Source: an uncultured Clostridia bacterium (GTDB lineage Bacteria; Bacillota; Clostridia; Oscillospirales; Acutalibacteraceae). From it: a DNA stretch of 64,000 nt. Positions 32,846 to 42,810 of the stretch are shown here, piece by piece. Each line of letters opens with the position of its first letter. The first letter of the stretch is position 1. The notes below the pieces were generated by a model. That model saw nothing but the letters and a program-made list of their open reading frames with translations, did no database searches and had not been told where the DNA came from. The stretch covers positions 1 to 64,000 of the forward strand of contig CAMFBH010000008.1 in assembly GCA_945948515.1 (NCBI GenBank), read 5' to 3'. Both the position numbers and the translations under genes were made by a program.

Positions 32846-35281
32846 ATGTACAGATTCAACTCTTTTACACAAAAAGCAAACGAATCACTTAACAATGCAA
32901 TAACATCGGCAGAAAATTTCGGTCACAACTATATCGGCTCAGAGCATATTCTGCTCGGAATACTTGAAGAGGGAACAGGCGTTGCGGCTGAGGCTCTCGA
33001 AAGCAACGGAGTAACCTATGATAAGGTTAAGGAAATGATTAAAAGCACAATCGGCTACGGCACTCCGACTAAGCTTTCACCAAACGACTTCACACCAAGA
33101 TGTAAAAGAATTCTTGAGGTTGCCTTTCAGGCGGCAAGAGGAATGCTCCATTCTTATGTCGGAACAGAGCATTTGCTGATTGCACTGCTTCGCGAAAGCG
33201 ACTCTTACGCTGTTAAATTCATTAATGATTGCAATGCAAGTGAAAGCGCGCTTATTAATGATTTGTCTTCAGCCTTCGGAAATGAAAGCTCGGATTATTC
33301 AGGCTCAGAGCGCAGAGGCTCAAAAAAGAATGCGAAAAGCAAAACTCCCACTCTTGACGAGTTCGGAAAGGATTTAACTGAGCTTGCAAAGCAGGGTAAA
33401 ATAGATCCCGTTATCGGCAGGGATGAAGAAATAAAAAGAGTTATTCAAATTCTATCAAGAAGAACAAAGAATAACCCATGCCTAATCGGCGAGCCCGGTG
33501 TAGGAAAAACAGCAATAGCCGAGGGACTTGCTTTGAAAATAGTTAAAGAAGAGGTTCCCGAGCTTTTGAAAAACAAAAAAATTGTTGCCCTTGATTTAAC
33601 CTCAATGGTTGCCGGAACAAAATACAGAGGCGACTTTGAGGAAAGAATAAAAAAAGCAATGGAAGAGGTTGCGTCGGCAAAGGATGTAATTCTGTTCATT
33701 GACGAGGTTCACACAATTATGGGAGCCGGTGCGGCAGAGGGTGCGGTTGATGCCGCGAATATTTTAAAGCCCTCTCTTGCAAGGGGAGAAATTCAGATAA
33801 TCGGTGCAACAACCCTTGATGAATACAGAAAAAATATTGAAAAGGATGCTGCTCTTGAAAGGCGTTTCCAGTCTGTAATAGTTAATGAGCCGAGTGAGGA
33901 GGAAGCAATACTAATTCTTAAAGGAATTAGGGATAAATATGAAGCTCATCACAAGGTTAAAATTACAGATGAAGCCATTGAAAGCGCCGTTAAATTGAGT
34001 TCAAGATACATTGCGGATCGTTTTCTTCCCGATAAGGCTATAGACCTTATTGATGAGGCGGCTTCAAGCATTAGGCTTAAAGCATATACACAGCCGGCAA
34101 ATCTTAAGGAAATGGAAAATGAAATCAAGCGCCTAAACGAGGAAAAGGAGAGCGCAATTAATTCTCAGGAATATGAGAATGCCGCAAAGATAAGGGATAA
34201 GGAAAAAGAGCTTCAGAAGCTTTTGAACGAAGAAAAGGAAAAATGGCGCAACCGTTCAAGCCACGAGGTTCAGTCCGTAACTCCCAATGAAATTGCATCA
34301 GTTGTTTCACAGTGGACGGGTGTTCCCGTAACTCAGCTCACAAAAGAGGAAAGCGAAAGACTTCTTAATATGGAGGAAATTCTTCATAAAAGAATTGTCG
34401 GTCAGGATAAGGCGGTTTCGGGTATTGCAAGAGCAATCAGGCGAGGCAGAGCAGGGCTTAAAAATCCTAACAGACCTCTCGGCTCATTTATTTTCCTCGG
34501 ACCAACCGGAGTCGGTAAGACAGAGCTTTGCCGAGCTTTGAGCGAAGCGATGTTCGGCGATGAAAACGCCATTATCAAGCTTGATATGAGCGAGTATATG
34601 GAAAAGCACACGGTTTCAAAGCTCATTGGCGCGCCTCCCGGATATGTGGGCTTTGATGAAGGCGGTCAGCTTACGGAAAAAATCAGAAGAAAGCCCTATT
34701 CGGTTGTTCTTTTTGATGAAATCGAAAAAGCACATCCGGATGTTTTCAATATGCTTCTTCAAATTCTTGAGGACGGCGTGTTAACAGATTCTCAGGGCAG
34801 AAAGGTAAGCTTTAAGAACGCAATTATTATCATGACAAGCAATGTCGGTGCATCAAAAATTACCGACAGACAGAGGACTCTTGGATTTTCATCCGAAAGC
34901 GAAGACGAAAACAAAACTATTGAAGAGCTTGTTATGCCTGATTTGAAGCGAACCTTTAAGCCTGAATTCCTTAATCGTGTAGATGAAATTATTGTTTTCA
35001 ATCAGCTCGAGAAAAAGGATATTGAGGAAATTGCAAGAAGACTTCTTAAAACTCTTGAAAAGAGACTTAAGGATATGGATATAGAAATCAGCTTTACCGA
35101 TGAAGCGGTTTCTGCAATAGCCGATGCAGGCTTTGATAAGGCATACGGTGCGCGTCCGCTTCGCCGAGCAATTCAAACAAAAATTGAGGATAAGCTTTCC
35201 GAGCTTATTCTTGAAGAAAAAATCAAGCCGACTTCTAAATGCGTTTGCGATTATAAAAACGGAGAATTTGTTTTTGAATAA
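32846..35281 (+). CDS. clpC: ClpC, AAA+ unfoldase of the Clp protease
   Basis: An 811-residue Hsp100 chaperone. It has a double Clp-N domain (residues 1-145), first AAA+ module with Walker A GEPGVGKTA and Walker B ILFIDEVH, and a middle M-domain with a UVR motif (about 420-455). The second AAA+ module has GPTGVGKTE, followed by the C-terminal small domain. The N-domain glutamates that dock phospho-arginine are retained in both repeats (IGSEHILLG, with Glu33, and VGTEHLLIAL). It feeds ClpP, which is not in the window. Last gene of the CtsR operon, closed by a terminator. Confidence 0.96.
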   Translation: MYRFNSFTQKANESLNNAITSAENFGHNYIGSEHILLGILEEGTGVAAEALESNGVTYDKVKEMIKSTIGYGTPTKLSPNDFTPRCKRILEVAFQAARGMLHSYVGTEHLLIALLRESDSYAVKFINDCNASESALINDLSSAFGNESSDYSGSERRGSKKNAKSKTPTLDEFGKDLTELAKQGKIDPVIGRDEEIKRVIQILSRRTKNNPCLIGEPGVGKTAIAEGLALKIVKEEVPELLKNKKIVALDLTSMVAGTKYRGDFEERIKKAMEEVASAKDVILFIDEVHTIMGAGAAEGAVDAANILKPSLARGEIQIIGATTLDEYRKNIEKDAALERRFQSVIVNEPSEEEAILILKGIRDKYEAHHKVKITDEAIESAVKLSSRYIADRFLPDKAIDLIDEAASSIRLKAYTQPANLKEMENEIKRLNEEKESAINSQEYENAAKIRDKEKELQKLLNEEKEKWRNRSSHEVQSVTPNEIASVVSQWTGVPVTQLTKEESERLLNMEEILHKRIVGQDKAVSGIARAIRRGRAGLKNPNRPLGSFIFLGPTGVGKTELCRALSEAMFGDENAIIKLDMSEYMEKHTVSKLIGAPPGYVGFDEGGQLTEKIRRKPYSVVLFDEIEKAHPDVFNMLLQILEDGVLTDSQGRKVSFKNAIIIMTSNVGASKITDRQRTLGFSSESEDENKTIEELVMPDLKRTFKPEFLNRVDEIIVFNQLEKKDIEEIARRLLKTLEKRLKDMDIEISFTDEAVSAIADAGFDKAYGARPLRRAIQTKIEDKLSELILEEKIKPTSKCVCDYKNGEFVFE

Positions 35282-35287
35282 ATTCAA

Positions 35288-35318
35288 ACCCCGAGACTTT
35301 TAAGCCTCGGGGTATTTT
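35288..35318 (+). terminator. Terminator of the ctsR-clpC operon
   Basis: 8-bp stem ACCCCGAG (35288-35295 with 35306-35313) and T-run. Confidence 0.88.
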
Positions 35319-35406
35319 TATGCAAATTAGTATTTCTATCTATTGTGTATATTAAATTAATGTGTTAAAATATTACACATAATGTTGATTTAAAGAGGTG
35401 AGAACC

Positions 35407-37623
35407 GTGGAAACCGAAAACGAAAAATTAACAGGAACGGTTGAAAATGTTACATACAGAAATGATATAAACGGCTACACGGTTCTTGAGGTCGATTCAC
35501 AGGAAGAGCTTGTTACCGTTGTCGGAATAATGCCGGAAATTCAGTCGGGCGAGCAGATAGAGTGCTTTGGCAGTTGGGGCTTTCATAAAGTTCATGGAAG
35601 GCAGTTCAATGCAAGCAGTATAACGCAGACCATGCCTGCCGATACGGCGGGAATTCTTCGTTATCTCAGCAGCGGAGTGATAAGCGGAGTGCGTGAATCA
35701 ACAGCGCTGAAGATGGTAGAAGCCTTTGGAGAAAACACTCTTGATGTTATTGAAAAAGACCCCGAGCGCCTTGCTCAGATAAAAGGCATCAGCCTTGCAA
35801 AGGCAAAAAAAATCAGCAGAGAATTTAAAACACAGTTTGCAGTCAGAGAAGCAATGCTTGGGCTTACTTCACTCGGATTTACCCAGAGCGAAGCAATAAA
35901 TGCCTACAATGTGTTTAAAGATGAGGCTTACGATATTTTAAAGGTTAACCCGTATTGCTTTGTCGGAGTGGATAACGGTATAAGCTTTGACAGAGCCGAG
36001 GAAATTGCCGAGGGAAAAAATATACCCTTTGGCTTTAAAAGTGAGGCGGCGGTTCTTCATATTATTTCACATAATCTCAGAAACGGACATACCTGTTTGC
36101 CGAGAAAATCAATCATTCAGCCGCTTGAAGATATGCTCGGCTGTATGGATGATGATGTTGAAATTGCAATAGATAATAATATTGAGGAGAAGAAACTTGT
36201 AAGCAAGAATATAAACTCGAAAGAGTTTTTGTTTCTTCCCGAAATATACGAGGCTGAAAGGAATATTGCAGACCGAATAGATGTTATGACGAAATTTCCG
36301 CCCCGTCAAAGCGAAATATTTGCCAGCGAGGTAACTGCTTTTGAGCTTTCAAATAATATTAAGTTTGACCAAATGCAAAGGCAGGCAATAGAAATTGCAG
36401 TTAATAAAGGACTTCTTATTTTAACAGGCGGACCGGGAACGGGTAAAACAACAACTGTTAAAGGTATAATTACTCTGATGAAAAACAGGGGATTAAGTGT
36501 TGCACTTACGGCTCCCACAGGAAGAGCCGCAAAAAGAATGAGCGAGCTTACGGGAGAAGAGGCAAAAACCATTCACAGGCTTCTTGAGGTTGAATATAAG
36601 GACGGCGAGGAAAAAGCCTCCTTTAAATACAATCTCCATAACACGCTTGATGTTGATGCCGTTATAGTTGATGAGCTTTCAATGGTTGATGTAACCGTTT
36701 TCAACTCGCTCTTGGATGCACTTCCGCTCGGCTGCCGTCTTGTTATGGTAGGGGATAAGGATCAGCTACCTCCGGTAGGCGCGGGAAATGTTCTTTCCGA
36801 TCTTATCAAAAGCGGAAGAATTCCTGTTGTAAGGCTTGAAAAAATATTCCGACAGGCAATGAAAAGCCTTATTGTTACGAATGCTCACAAAGTAGTTTCG
36901 GGTGAAATGCCCGAGCTTTCAAGAAACGATGAGGATTCGGATTTCTTCCTGCTCAAAGAGAATGATTCTTACAGCGCTTCTGCAAAAATAACCGGGCTTG
37001 TAACTTCTCGCCTACCGAAAAAATACGGCTTAAACTCAGTTTCTGATATACAGGTGCTTTGTCCGAGCAGAAAGGGCGAGTGCGGAACGGCAAATCTCAA
37101 TAAAATGCTTCAGTCTGTTTTAAATCCACCCGACAAAAGAAAAAAGGAGCTTTATTTTAAGGGATATATTCTCCGCGAAGGAGATAAGGTTATGCAGATA
37201 AAAAATAACTATGATGTTCCTTGGTTTAAAAGCGGGGATTCGGGAACAGGAGTTTTTAACGGCGACATAGGAATTCTTGAAAGAATAGATATTGAAAGCG
37301 ATGTTTTCAATGTTCGTTTTGACGACCGTGATGCAATGTATTCATCCGAATCTGTAAAAGAGCTTGAGCTTGCATATGCAATGACCGTTCATAAAAGTCA
37401 GGGCTCAGAATTTGATGCCGTTGTCATGCCCGTTGTAAATATTAATCCGCTTCTTGCGTACAGAAATTTGTTTTATACGGCAATAACAAGAGCAAAAAAT
37501 CTTATTGTTCTTGTTGGAAGTGAAGGGCAAATAGAAAAAATGGTTAATAATGATAAAAAAAGCAGAAGATACAGCGCGCTTGATTATTTTTTATCGGTTG
37601 ACAACTCAGAGGATTTATTTTAA
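35407..37623 (+). CDS. recD2: RecD2-type ATP-dependent DNA helicase
   Basis: A 738-residue SF1B helicase. The N-terminal region contains helix-hairpin-helix repeats (residues about 85-200). The motor has Walker A LTGGPGTGKTTT near residue 338, Walker B VDELSMVD, motif III GDKDQLPPVG, and the C-terminal motif AMTVHKSQGSEFD. Without RecB and RecC partners, RecD2 acts in replication-fork repair. The start is GTG at 35407, where AGAGG is well placed; 35398 is an alternative. The mreB-like gene follows after 32 bases. Confidence 0.93.
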   Translation: METENEKLTGTVENVTYRNDINGYTVLEVDSQEELVTVVGIMPEIQSGEQIECFGSWGFHKVHGRQFNASSITQTMPADTAGILRYLSSGVISGVRESTALKMVEAFGENTLDVIEKDPERLAQIKGISLAKAKKISREFKTQFAVREAMLGLTSLGFTQSEAINAYNVFKDEAYDILKVNPYCFVGVDNGISFDRAEEIAEGKNIPFGFKSEAAVLHIISHNLRNGHTCLPRKSIIQPLEDMLGCMDDDVEIAIDNNIEEKKLVSKNINSKEFLFLPEIYEAERNIADRIDVMTKFPPRQSEIFASEVTAFELSNNIKFDQMQRQAIEIAVNKGLLILTGGPGTGKTTTVKGIITLMKNRGLSVALTAPTGRAAKRMSELTGEEAKTIHRLLEVEYKDGEEKASFKYNLHNTLDVDAVIVDELSMVDVTVFNSLLDALPLGCRLVMVGDKDQLPPVGAGNVLSDLIKSGRIPVVRLEKIFRQAMKSLIVTNAHKVVSGEMPELSRNDEDSDFFLLKENDSYSASAKITGLVTSRLPKKYGLNSVSDIQVLCPSRKGECGTANLNKMLQSVLNPPDKRKKELYFKGYILREGDKVMQIKNNYDVPWFKSGDSGTGVFNGDIGILERIDIESDVFNVRFDDRDAMYSSESVKELELAYAMTVHKSQGSEFDAVVMPVVNINPLLAYRNLFYTAITRAKNLIVLVGSEGQIEKMVNNDKKSRRYSALDYFLSVDNSEDLF

Positions 37624-37655
37624 CATATAATTATATTTATTAAGGCGTGATAAAA

Positions 37656-38687
37656 ATGTTTGGTTATGATTTGGGAATTGACCTCGGAACAAATTCAATA
37701 GTTATTTCCGTTCCCGGAAAGGGAGTTGTTCTGAACGAACCGACTTATGTTGCCTATGACAGTAACACAAAAAAAGTTTTGTATGCAGGCAGAAGAGCAT
37801 ATTTTCTTCAAGGTAGAGAGCCGGAGGGTGTAAGTGTTCTTCCTGCACTTCACGACGGAGCAATAAGAGAATATGACTTAACCGAGCAAATGCTCAGGGC
37901 CTTTATTTCAAAAATAATAGGCAAAAGTATATTTAAGCCGAGAGTTCTTGCATGTATTCCGTCTGTTACAACAGATGTTGAAAAAAGAACAATTATTTCA
38001 GTTTTGATTTCAGCGGGTGCAAGAAGCGTGTGCCTTCTTGAAGAGCCTCTCGCAGCGGCTTTCGGAGCGGGAATTGACCCAATGCAGGCGGTTGGCACTT
38101 TTGTTATAGACATAGGTGCGGGAACAACCGATATGGCTGTTGTAACAAGCGGCTCAATGGCGCAAACCGAAACCGTTAAAATTGCGGGAAACGATTTTGA
38201 TAATGAAATCATTAAATATATAAAAAACACTCACGGACTTCTTGTTGGAGTGGTTTCGGCTGAAGAAATCAAAAAAAGCGTTCTAAGTGCAGTTGAACGC
38301 GAGCAGGATGTTATGACCGAAGCAAGAGGAAGAGATATTAAAACAGGCCTTCCGCTTTGTGTTGAAATCAGCGGAAACGAGCTTTATTTTGCATTGAAGC
38401 CCTTGTTTGATTCAATAGCTTCAACGGCTAAGGATATGTTTGAAAGAACAACGCCGCAGCTTGTTGCAGATATAACATCAAGGGGTGTAATTCTTACAGG
38501 CGGATGCGCTGAGATTTACGGAATGGATAAGCTTATCTCAGAGGCTCTCGGAGGAGTTGAGGTTAATGTTGCAAATGAACCGAAGCTCTGCGTTGCAAAA
38601 GGAGCGGAAATTGCTCTTGAAAAAATGCATATTCTTGATCGCTACGGCTACACTTTTAAAACAAAAGAAGATGTGAGAATCAGATGA
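37656..38687 (+). CDS. MreB/Mbl-family actin-like protein
   Basis: A 343-residue bacterial actin. The phosphate-1 loop LGIDLGTNSI, connecting motif region, phosphate-2 motif VIDIGAGTTDMAV and the adenosine site ILTGGCAEI are present. MreB directs elongasome movement and rod shape. The usual mreC/mreD partners are not downstream, so this is a secondary paralogue (Mbl or MreBH-like) or the only copy displaced from them. Its stop overlaps the next start by 4 bases (ATGA), coupling it to a corrinoid-adenosyltransferase-like gene, an unusual pairing. AAGGCG precedes the start. Confidence 0.9.
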   Translation: MFGYDLGIDLGTNSIVISVPGKGVVLNEPTYVAYDSNTKKVLYAGRRAYFLQGREPEGVSVLPALHDGAIREYDLTEQMLRAFISKIIGKSIFKPRVLACIPSVTTDVEKRTIISVLISAGARSVCLLEEPLAAAFGAGIDPMQAVGTFVIDIGAGTTDMAVVTSGSMAQTETVKIAGNDFDNEIIKYIKNTHGLLVGVVSAEEIKKSVLSAVEREQDVMTEARGRDIKTGLPLCVEISGNELYFALKPLFDSIASTAKDMFERTTPQLVADITSRGVILTGGCAEIYGMDKLISEALGGVEVNVANEPKLCVAKGAEIALEKMHILDRYGYTFKTKEDVRIR

Positions 38688-39160
38688 TTCAAATTTATTA
38701 CGGACTCGGTAAGGGTAAAACAACGGCTGCAATCGGTGCCGGTATGAGGGCGCACGGAGCAGGATTAAGCGTTTCAATGGTTCAGTTTTTAAAATCCTGT
38801 ACCTCATCTGAACTCAAAAGTATTCCGTTCGAGGTTTTTCGGTCGCCGAAAAGTGTTCCTTTCAAATTCGATGATGAAAGCTTTGAAGAGTATAAAGAAT
38901 GGGTAACCGGTGCGTTTGAATTTGTTATGCGCTGTGAAAGCGATGTTATAATTCTTGATGAAATTCTTGATTTGGTTGATTTCGGATTTGCCGAACAGGA
39001 GGATATTATTTCCTTGATTTCGGGAACAAAAGAATATATCCTGACAGGGCATGGAAGGCTTGAAGCGGTGTTTAATAAAGCTGATTATGTAAGCAGAATT
39101 GAATGTGAAAAGCATCCGTATTATCAGGGCTGCGATGCTCGGTTGGGATTTGAATTTTAG
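38684..39160 (+). CDS. CobO/BtuR-family P-loop protein (corrinoid adenosyltransferase-like)
   Basis: A 158-residue protein with an N-terminal P-loop GLGKGKTTAAIG, Walker B-like VIILDEILD and the C-terminal signature KHPYYQGCDARLGFEF. These are features of cob(I)alamin adenosyltransferases of the BtuR class (usually 170-200 residues). It would attach adenosyl to cobalt in cobamide salvage. It is shorter than typical and no other cobamide genes are near; the BtuF-like binding protein at 9 kb is distant. Coupled by overlap with the mreB-like gene. Confidence 0.85.
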   Translation: MIQIYYGLGKGKTTAAIGAGMRAHGAGLSVSMVQFLKSCTSSELKSIPFEVFRSPKSVPFKFDDESFEEYKEWVTGAFEFVMRCESDVIILDEILDLVDFGFAEQEDIISLISGTKEYILTGHGRLEAVFNKADYVSRIECEKHPYYQGCDARLGFEF

Positions 39161-39168
39161 GTGATAAA

Positions 39169-39432
39169 ATGAACGGCAATGAAAATGTAATATATAAGCT
39201 TTCAAAATTTGCCTTTATTTGCTCTGTTATAGGCGTTATTTTGATAGGAGTGCTTCCTCCGCTCGGAGCAGCGGGTATAGCCGTACCGTTAACTTTAAAA
39301 AAGAAAAATGCGCAGGTTCCCGAAAATGCAAAGCTATATAACAAATATTCCCTCATATTGGGCGTTGTTTCATTGATAATGTTTGTTGTAGATATAGTTA
39401 TAGCGCTTGTGATTATTAAAATCAGCAAATAA
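39169..39432 (+). CDS. Small two-helix membrane protein
   Basis: An 87-residue protein with two hydrophobic segments, residues 12-40 and 62-84, joined by a short basic loop. It resembles DUF4190-like small membrane proteins in layout, but I cannot assign a function. The start at 39169 has GGTGA and lies 8 bases after the preceding stop, so it is in the recD2-mreB-cobO transcript. A bidirectional terminator follows. Confidence 0.75.
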   Translation: MNGNENVIYKLSKFAFICSVIGVILIGVLPPLGAAGIAVPLTLKKKNAQVPENAKLYNKYSLILGVVSLIMFVVDIVIALVIIKISK

Positions 39433-39450
39433 GATTGTTGATTGCAATAA

Positions 39451-39484
39451 AAAATCCGTGTAAATTTTTTACACGGATTTTTTT
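39451..39484. terminator. Bidirectional terminator between the mreB unit and galE
   Basis: Perfect 14-bp stem, 39451-39464 (AAAATCCGTGTAAA) with 39468-39481; A-run and T-run on both sides. Confidence 0.92.
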
Positions 39485-39504
39485 GTATGAAATTTTTTGT
39501 GTTA

Positions 39505-40521
39505 TCAGTCGGGATAGCCCTGCGGATTTTGACTCTGCCAGCGCCATGAGTCCTCACACATTTCCTCAATTCCTCTTTCTGCTTTCCAGCCGAGTTCTTT
39601 AAGAGCCTTTTCTGAGCTGCTGAAGCAGGTTGCAATATCTCCTGCTCTGCGAGGTGCGATTTTATAAGGAATTTTAACGCCTGAAGCCTTTTCAAATGCA
39701 CGAACAACATCAAGCACCGAATAGCCGATTCCTGTTCCGAGATTGTAAATAAACAGACCGTTGTCTGCTTCAACCTTTTCAACGGCTTTAAGATGACCGA
39801 GTGCAAGGTCAACAACATGAATGTAGTCTCTTACACCTGTTCCGTCGGGGGTATCGTAGTCGTCGCCCCAAACATTGAGGAATTCGCGCTTTCCGATTGC
39901 AACCTGAGTTATGTAAGGCATAAGATTGTTCGGAATGCCGTTTGGATCCTCACCCATTGTTCCGCTCTTGTGTGCGCCGATGGGATTAAAGTATCTGAGA
40001 AGGCAGATTGACCAATCGTTATCGGAAGTGTAAAGGTCTTTGAGTATGCATTCAATCATAAACTTTGTTCTTCCGTAGGGATTGGTAACTCCTCCAACCT
40101 CCATATCCTCGGTAAGAGGGCTGATATTGTTCATTCCGTAAACGGTTGCGGAAGAGGAGAAAACAATTTTTTTGCAATTGTTTTTTCTCATAACATCAAG
40201 AAGAACGAGAGTTCCGTTAACATTGTTATCAAAATATTCAAGAGGCTTTTCAACGCTTTCACCAACCGCTTTTAAGCCTGCAAAGTGGATAACCGAATCA
40301 ATTTTTTCGTTATCAAATATTTTTTGAAGTCCTTCGGCGTCCCTAATGTCGCACTCATAGAATTTAAAGTCCTTGCTAACAAGCGCTCTTATTCTGTCGA
40401 GACTGCTTTTTTTGCAGTTGTAAAGATTATCGGCAATAACGACATCCTTACCAGAATTAAGAAGCTCAACGCAGGTGTGAGAGCCAATGTATCCTGCTCC
40501 GCCGGTAACAAGAATTGCCAT
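39505..40521 (-). CDS. galE: UDP-glucose 4-epimerase
   Basis: A 338-residue extended SDR. The NAD loop is VTGGAGYIGSHT at residues 5-16, the catalytic Ser lies in VFSSSATVYG, and the catalytic Tyr-Lys is in NPYGRTKFMIE. It interconverts UDP-glucose and UDP-galactose, needed for galactose use and surface polysaccharides. It could also process galactose-1-phosphate products from the GH112 phosphorylase at 59 kb after uridylylation. The start at 40521 has GGAGGTA. It has its own promoter and shares the bidirectional terminator. Confidence 0.96.
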   Translation of the reverse strand: MAILVTGGAGYIGSHTCVELLNSGKDVVIADNLYNCKKSSLDRIRALVSKDFKFYECDIRDAEGLQKIFDNEKIDSVIHFAGLKAVGESVEKPLEYFDNNVNGTLVLLDVMRKNNCKKIVFSSSATVYGMNNISPLTEDMEVGGVTNPYGRTKFMIECILKDLYTSDNDWSICLLRYFNPIGAHKSGTMGEDPNGIPNNLMPYITQVAIGKREFLNVWGDDYDTPDGTGVRDYIHVVDLALGHLKAVEKVEADNGLFIYNLGTGIGYSVLDVVRAFEKASGVKIPYKIAPRRAGDIATCFSSSEKALKELGWKAERGIEEMCEDSWRWQSQNPQGYPD

Positions 40522-40576
40522 AAAAATACCTCCGTAAATCTGATATTTATATTTTTCTTTTGATTTACAATAATAT

Positions 40577-40605
40577 ATTATACACCATACAATAAATAAA
40601 GTAAA
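40577..40605 (-). promoter_or_regulatory. galE promoter
   Basis: On the minus strand, TTTACT (40600-40605), 17 bases, TATAAT (40577-40582). The A/T-rich 40610-40710 stretch separating it from the ATP synthase promoter holds no gene. Confidence 0.72.
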
Positions 40606-40717
40606 CAAAAAATAAACTAATTGAGAAATAAAAGTTTAAAATCTTAATAACATTAAAAAATATATAATAATTAACATTATTATTTAGATAAAATTGAAAA
40701 ATTTGGATTATTTAACA

Positions 40718-40745
40718 TTGACTTGTTTTTAATTAGTAGTATAAT
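40718..40745 (+). promoter_or_regulatory. ATP synthase operon promoter
   Basis: TTGACT (40718-40723), 16 bases, TATAAT (40740-40745), 34 bases before the atpB start. Confidence 0.8.
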
Positions 40746-40779
40746 GCAGTTAAGATGGTATTTGAAAGGAGGGACAATT

Positions 40780-41478
40780 GTGAAAATAGCAGATAAGCTG
40801 ATTGAAAGCCTGACCGAGGGCTTAACTTCAAAAACGGTATTCACTATTCCGGGCACTGAAATAGGAATTGATGAAGCAACTGTTGTAAGCTTCGGTATAA
40901 CGATAGTTCTTGTTATTTTAAGCATTATTTTAACAAGAAATCTAAAGGTTGAAGGCGAAATCAGCAGAAGGCAGCTCATTCTCGAAACCTGCGTTGAAAA
41001 GCTTAGAAACTTCTTCGAAGACACTCTCGGTGAAAAGGGAGAGAGGTATATTCCGTGGCTAATGACAGTTGCCGTTTATATCGGAACATGCAATATGGTT
41101 GGAATCTTCGGACTAAAGCCTCCAACTAAGGAGCTTAATGTAACCGTTGCTCTTTCCGTTTTGAGTATTTTGCTTGTTCAAATGGCATCAATCAAAGAAA
41201 AGGGAGTGCTTGGCTGGGCGAAAAGCTTTGCTAAGCCGGTTGCGATTGTCCTGCCTATAAATTTACTTGAGCTGTTAATTAAACCGTTGTCACTTTGCAT
41301 GCGTTTGTTCGGCAATATTATGGGAGCATTCATAATAATGGAGCTTATTAAAGCTGTTGTTCCGGTTGTTGTTCCCATACCTCTCAGCTTGTATTTTGAT
41401 TTGTTTGACGGATTTATACAGGCTTATGTATTTTGCTTTTTAACAGCACTTTATGTTAGTGAAGCCGTTGAAGAATAA
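40780..41478 (+). CDS. atpB: F0F1 ATP synthase subunit a
   Basis: A 232-residue membrane subunit forming the half-channels next to the c ring. The essential arginine is in CMRLFGNIMGA near residue 172, and the C-terminal FDGFIQAYVF helix is present. The start is GTG at 40780 behind AAAGGAGGG; an upstream ATG at 40723 lies in the promoter. First gene of the operon; no atpI precedes it. Confidence 0.94.
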   Translation: MKIADKLIESLTEGLTSKTVFTIPGTEIGIDEATVVSFGITIVLVILSIILTRNLKVEGEISRRQLILETCVEKLRNFFEDTLGEKGERYIPWLMTVAVYIGTCNMVGIFGLKPPTKELNVTVALSVLSILLVQMASIKEKGVLGWAKSFAKPVAIVLPINLLELLIKPLSLCMRLFGNIMGAFIIMELIKAVVPVVVPIPLSLYFDLFDGFIQAYVFCFLTALYVSEAVEE

Positions 41479-41491
41479 GGCTTTAATATAG

Positions 41492-41740
<249 letters not shown>

Positions 41741-41763
41741 AATCAACTGAGAGGGAAAAATTT

Positions 41764-42321
41764 ATGTTTTACGCAGCAGAATATTTATGCTCAAATATAC
41801 AGTTAGCAGCAGAAATCAATATTGTGAAAATTGATTGGAATGCGCTTTTTGTTGTATTAAATCTTGTTATTCTGTATATTTTGCTCAAGCGCTTTCTTTG
41901 GAAGCCTATCTGCAAAGCAATGGATGCACGAAAAGCAAAGATTGTTGAGCAGTTCAAGAGCGCAGACGAGGCTCAAAAAAATGCCGCGGATTTAAAAGAA
42001 GAATATCAAAATAAAATTTCCGAAATCAATCGCGAATCGGAAAAAATGCTGGCTGAGGCAAAGGACGATGCAAGGTCGGAATACGACAGAATTGTGGGCG
42101 ATGCCAACGAAGAAGCGCGTAGAATTCTTAATAAGGCTCACACCGATATTGAAAACGAAAAAGCAGATGCATTCAGAACCTTGAAGGGTGAAATTGCTTC
42201 AACAGCAATTACAGCGGCAGAAAAAATTCTTCAAAAGGAAATCAGCGAGCTTGATAATATCAGAATTTATGATGAGTTTTTAAAAGAAAACGGTGAATCA
42301 AATGAACCAGATAACCTTTAA
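41764..42321 (+). CDS. atpF: F0F1 ATP synthase subunit b
   Basis: A 185-residue peripheral-stalk subunit. The single membrane anchor at about residues 27-44 (LFVVLNLVILYILLK) is followed by a long charged coiled coil (residues 50-150). An extra N-terminal stretch of about 20 residues precedes the anchor. It connects subunit a to the F1 head through delta. The 3' end overlaps atpH by 20 bases. Confidence 0.93.
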   Translation: MFYAAEYLCSNIQLAAEINIVKIDWNALFVVLNLVILYILLKRFLWKPICKAMDARKAKIVEQFKSADEAQKNAADLKEEYQNKISEINRESEKMLAEAKDDARSEYDRIVGDANEEARRILNKAHTDIENEKADAFRTLKGEIASTAITAAEKILQKEISELDNIRIYDEFLKENGESNEPDNL

Positions 42322-42808
42322 TTTCGCAACGGTTTTATTCAGTCTCGGAATAAAACCCGAACGAGTTGAAGAAATGGAAAATATTTTAAGAAACACGAAT
42401 GAGCTTTTTGATATTCTTTGTGACAGCTCCGTTCCGCTTATGAAGAAGGAAAAGGTTGCAAAGCTTGTTTTTAATGACGATGAAACAGCATTCATAGTTA
42501 CCGTTTGCCGCGAGGGACAGGCTCAGCATCTTTATGAAATATTTGATAAATATGTTGAAATATACAAGAAGAAAAAAGGTATTCTTAAAGCATATCTGAG
42601 ATGCGTATGTCCGCCCACAGAGGAGCAGAAATCCGGATTGATTAGATTTTTATCAAAAAAGTTTAACGCTCAGGAAATTGAGCTCGAAATTATTAAGGAT
42701 AATTCTTTAATCGGAGGCTTTGTTCTGGAATGTGAGGGCGTTGAGTTTGACCGAAGCATTAAAAGAAAGCTTGAAGATCTGCGGCAAACAACAGTCGGGG
42801 AGGCTTAA
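42302..42808 (+). CDS. atpH: F0F1 ATP synthase subunit delta
   Basis: A 168-residue OSCP/delta subunit: helical N-terminal domain and a C-terminal part ending in the typical [22 protein letters not shown]. The start is ATG 42302; GTG at 42293 is possible, but GGTGA fits 42302 better. It links subunit b to the alpha subunits. Confidence 0.92.
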   Translation: MNQITFNFATVLFSLGIKPERVEEMENILRNTNELFDILCDSSVPLMKKEKVAKLVFNDDETAFIVTVCREGQAQHLYEIFDKYVEIYKKKKGILKAYLRCVCPPTEEQKSGLIRFLSKKFNAQEIELEIIKDNSLIGGFVLECEGVEFDRSIKRKLEDLRQTTVGEA

Positions 42809-42810
42809 CG

